A stretch of DNA of 17,847 nt from Ectocarpus siliculosus. Taxonomy: Eukaryota > Sar > Phaeophyceae > Ectocarpales > Ectocarpaceae. Position 1 is the stretch's first letter. Every line of letters starts with the position of its first letter. Below, piece by piece: positions 16,213-17,847 of the stretch. Below the pieces are notes generated by a model that was not told the origin of the DNA, ran no database searches, and was given only the letters and a program-made list of their open reading frames with translations. The DNA lies in NCBI GenBank assembly GCA_000310025.1, contig FN648888.1, positions 6,976-24,822 of the forward strand. Reading direction: 5' to 3'. Position numbers and translations under genes: made by a program.

Positions 16213-17847
16213 TTTAGTCGCGTGTTGCGCGTGTGCTGACACCACGAACGAACGGGAAGGACCTCAATTAGCCGACAAACTACGCAATAATAATGGTCGT
16301 GATGGACGCGGGTACGCAAAAAAAAAAAAAACACATACATCCGATCCTCGGGAAACGCGAAATGCAACGTCTACATACACACATGTCTGTCCCTTGTACA
16401 CACGGTAGGCACTCTGTCTGTCCCTTTAACACGGTACGTACTGCTTTTGCCTACCACTCTCGTCCTCTCGTCCTCATCAACAACAAACAATGCAACTTGC
16501 CGCACAACAAGAGCCATCCCTGCAGGAAAAGCTGTACAAACAAGCAAAAAGCAGCTCCTGCTGCTGTAAGCTGCTGCTGTATGTACCATTTTTCAGCACG
16601 CACGAACAACAGATACAGCACAGGCGAAGGAGCTGAGTCTGCCTGTCTGTGTCTGCGTCGGCGTGAGTAGGGGTGGGTGTGAGGTATCGATAGAGTAACG
16701 ACAGGATGTTTTTTTTTTTTATTCTTCTTATTATGACACAACGAATTCATCTCCATCATAGAGTCTGAGACAGATAAGCAATGAATTCATTGTGTATGGC
16801 ATCTCGACGAGTATCGTCGCGTTGCCTGTCTGAAGCTTTCGATTTTTGCAGCGGGTAACAATCAAGGTAGACACCAAGAAGACGCCCGATGAGCACACAG
16901 GAACCGGGGGACCGCAAAAAACAAAGCATGAAAAACAAAAGATAGAAAGAAGCGAGAACAAACGAGCCACACGCGACAGGCTTCAGGGAGGAGGAGGCAA
17001 AAGAGCGCATAGAAGAAAAGCACCGTCGCCGCTCGCTCCGGACCGCTGGAAACTCTCACATAGCACTACATATGGAGCAAATATTAGGTAGGGCCCAAGT
17101 CCATTGCTTGGCATAACGCCCATCGCTTCCCATGCAGCAGCCGGATGCACGGGTAGCCTCTCTTACTCAGCAAAAAGCGAAACGACTGCGGTTGGTTGAC
17201 GTTCGATGTTGTTGGGACCCTACCGGCGAAAGGCGAGAGAGAGAGAAAGAGAGGAAGACAAAAAGAAGAGAGCGGAGAGAAGACAAGGCATTGACTCTCT
17301 CGAGAAGACACTCACTCTCGTCCCTCTGGCCCGCCGCAGGCTGTCAGACATGATGTCACGTTGTGTATCGAACGGCGATATCCGATGTCGGCTCAGCAAC
17401 AGCAAACAAGCACAACAACAAACAAATAAATATAGTCAGTCGCCGTGTGCGAGCTGTGGACTATCTTGTTGTAGGAAGTGAGAACTAAAAAGAGCACGAC
17501 TACATGGCACCACGGACGAACTATTATCGCAATACGCTTGCCGTCCGCCATAGATGCGCACCGCTGCACGAACGAGTTGTTGGTTATCATACCTCACTAC
17601 GTAGTATCTAAGATTCTGCTGCCATCTACCTTACTTATCGCTCAAATTACGACTACGCAGCAGACTCAAGGCAAGGAAGCAACACGCGTGCCGATGCATA
17701 CCACCCATGCATGCAGCAAAACAAAAAAAGGCGGACCGTCTGTTGTTGTTTGTCGCTTCAACTAACTGTGCTGCCGACAACGACACTGGAAAAAAGTAGG
17801 AGACGCGCATCGCCTACGCGAGCAACGCGTGCAGCGCAAAAAAACAG
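16213..17847. other. Right-hand stretch with simple repeats, no gene recognised
   Basis: The stretch contains an A run (16318-16331), a T run (16709-16720), a GA-rich purine tract (about 17228-17285) and CAA-rich sequence (about 17395-17430). A short imperfect repeat of TCTGTCCCTT...ACACGGTA occurs near 16385 and 16417. Open frames are short and uninformative on both strands. The right edge of the window shows no exon I can support. Confidence 0.5.
16781..16852. repeat. Hairpin-bearing repeat, copy 2
   Basis: This is the diverged second copy, about 640 bp after the first. The central hairpin is kept: CGACGA (16805-16810), loop GTA, TCGTCG (16814-16819). An outer helix forms from GGCA (16798-16801) and TGCC (16823-16826) across a small internal loop. 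Its outer bases differ from those of copy 1 but still pair, which hints that the fold is under selection. Confidence 0.7.

Noticed and set aside
17228-17285. GA-rich tract as a possible promoter element
   Set aside because: Purine-rich simple sequence with no gene beginning nearby on either strand.

Overview
The window looks like nuclear DNA of a eukaryote, most probably a photosynthetic or other stramenopile; a brown alga would fit, but nothing here proves it. The reasons are: spliced genes with GT-AG signals, no bacterial-style operons, long repeat-filled stretches, a decayed tyrosine-recombinase (DIRS/Ngaro-type) retrotransposon, and a secreted cysteine-rich protein with a C-terminal hydrophobic tail of a kind I associate with stramenopiles. 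Coding density is very low, and nearly all long open frames are shadows of repeats.

The one convincing host gene is on the minus strand. Exon 1 (13553-13205) starts with a clear signal peptide and carries nine cysteines. It ends at a GTGCGT donor, after one base of a codon (phase 1). The only sensible continuation I found lies 8.5 kb away at 4720-4545. It follows a pyrimidine-rich CAG acceptor that is also phase 1, adds three more cysteines (12 in all), and ends in a hydrophobic tail like a GPI-anchor signal. Joined, they give a 174-residue protein. If this is right, one 8,484-bp intron holds a large satellite array and a dead retrotransposon.

Layout from left to right: 1-99, possible edge exon on the minus strand; 378-1605, 16 copies of a hairpin-forming satellite; 1606-3032, simple and short repeats with no gene; 3033-3981, a divergent satellite of about 110 bp; 3982-4544, 3' flank of the host gene; 4545-4720, host exon 2; 4721-13204, the intron. 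Inside the intron are unrecognised sequence with one interrupted open frame (6556-7152), a higher-order satellite with a 1.34-kb period (7191-10330), and the YR retrotransposon in antisense (about 10579-12891). After exon 1 come a 5' flank with a two-copy repeat, a TATA-like promoter at 14778, unrecognised sequence, and two diverged copies of a hairpin-bearing repeat (about 16142 and 16781).

The retrotransposon keeps remnants of gag, the RT thumb with the start of RNase H, and a nearly complete tyrosine recombinase. It lacks the RT catalytic core and is broken by at least four frame changes and one stop. It is a fossil, not an active element.
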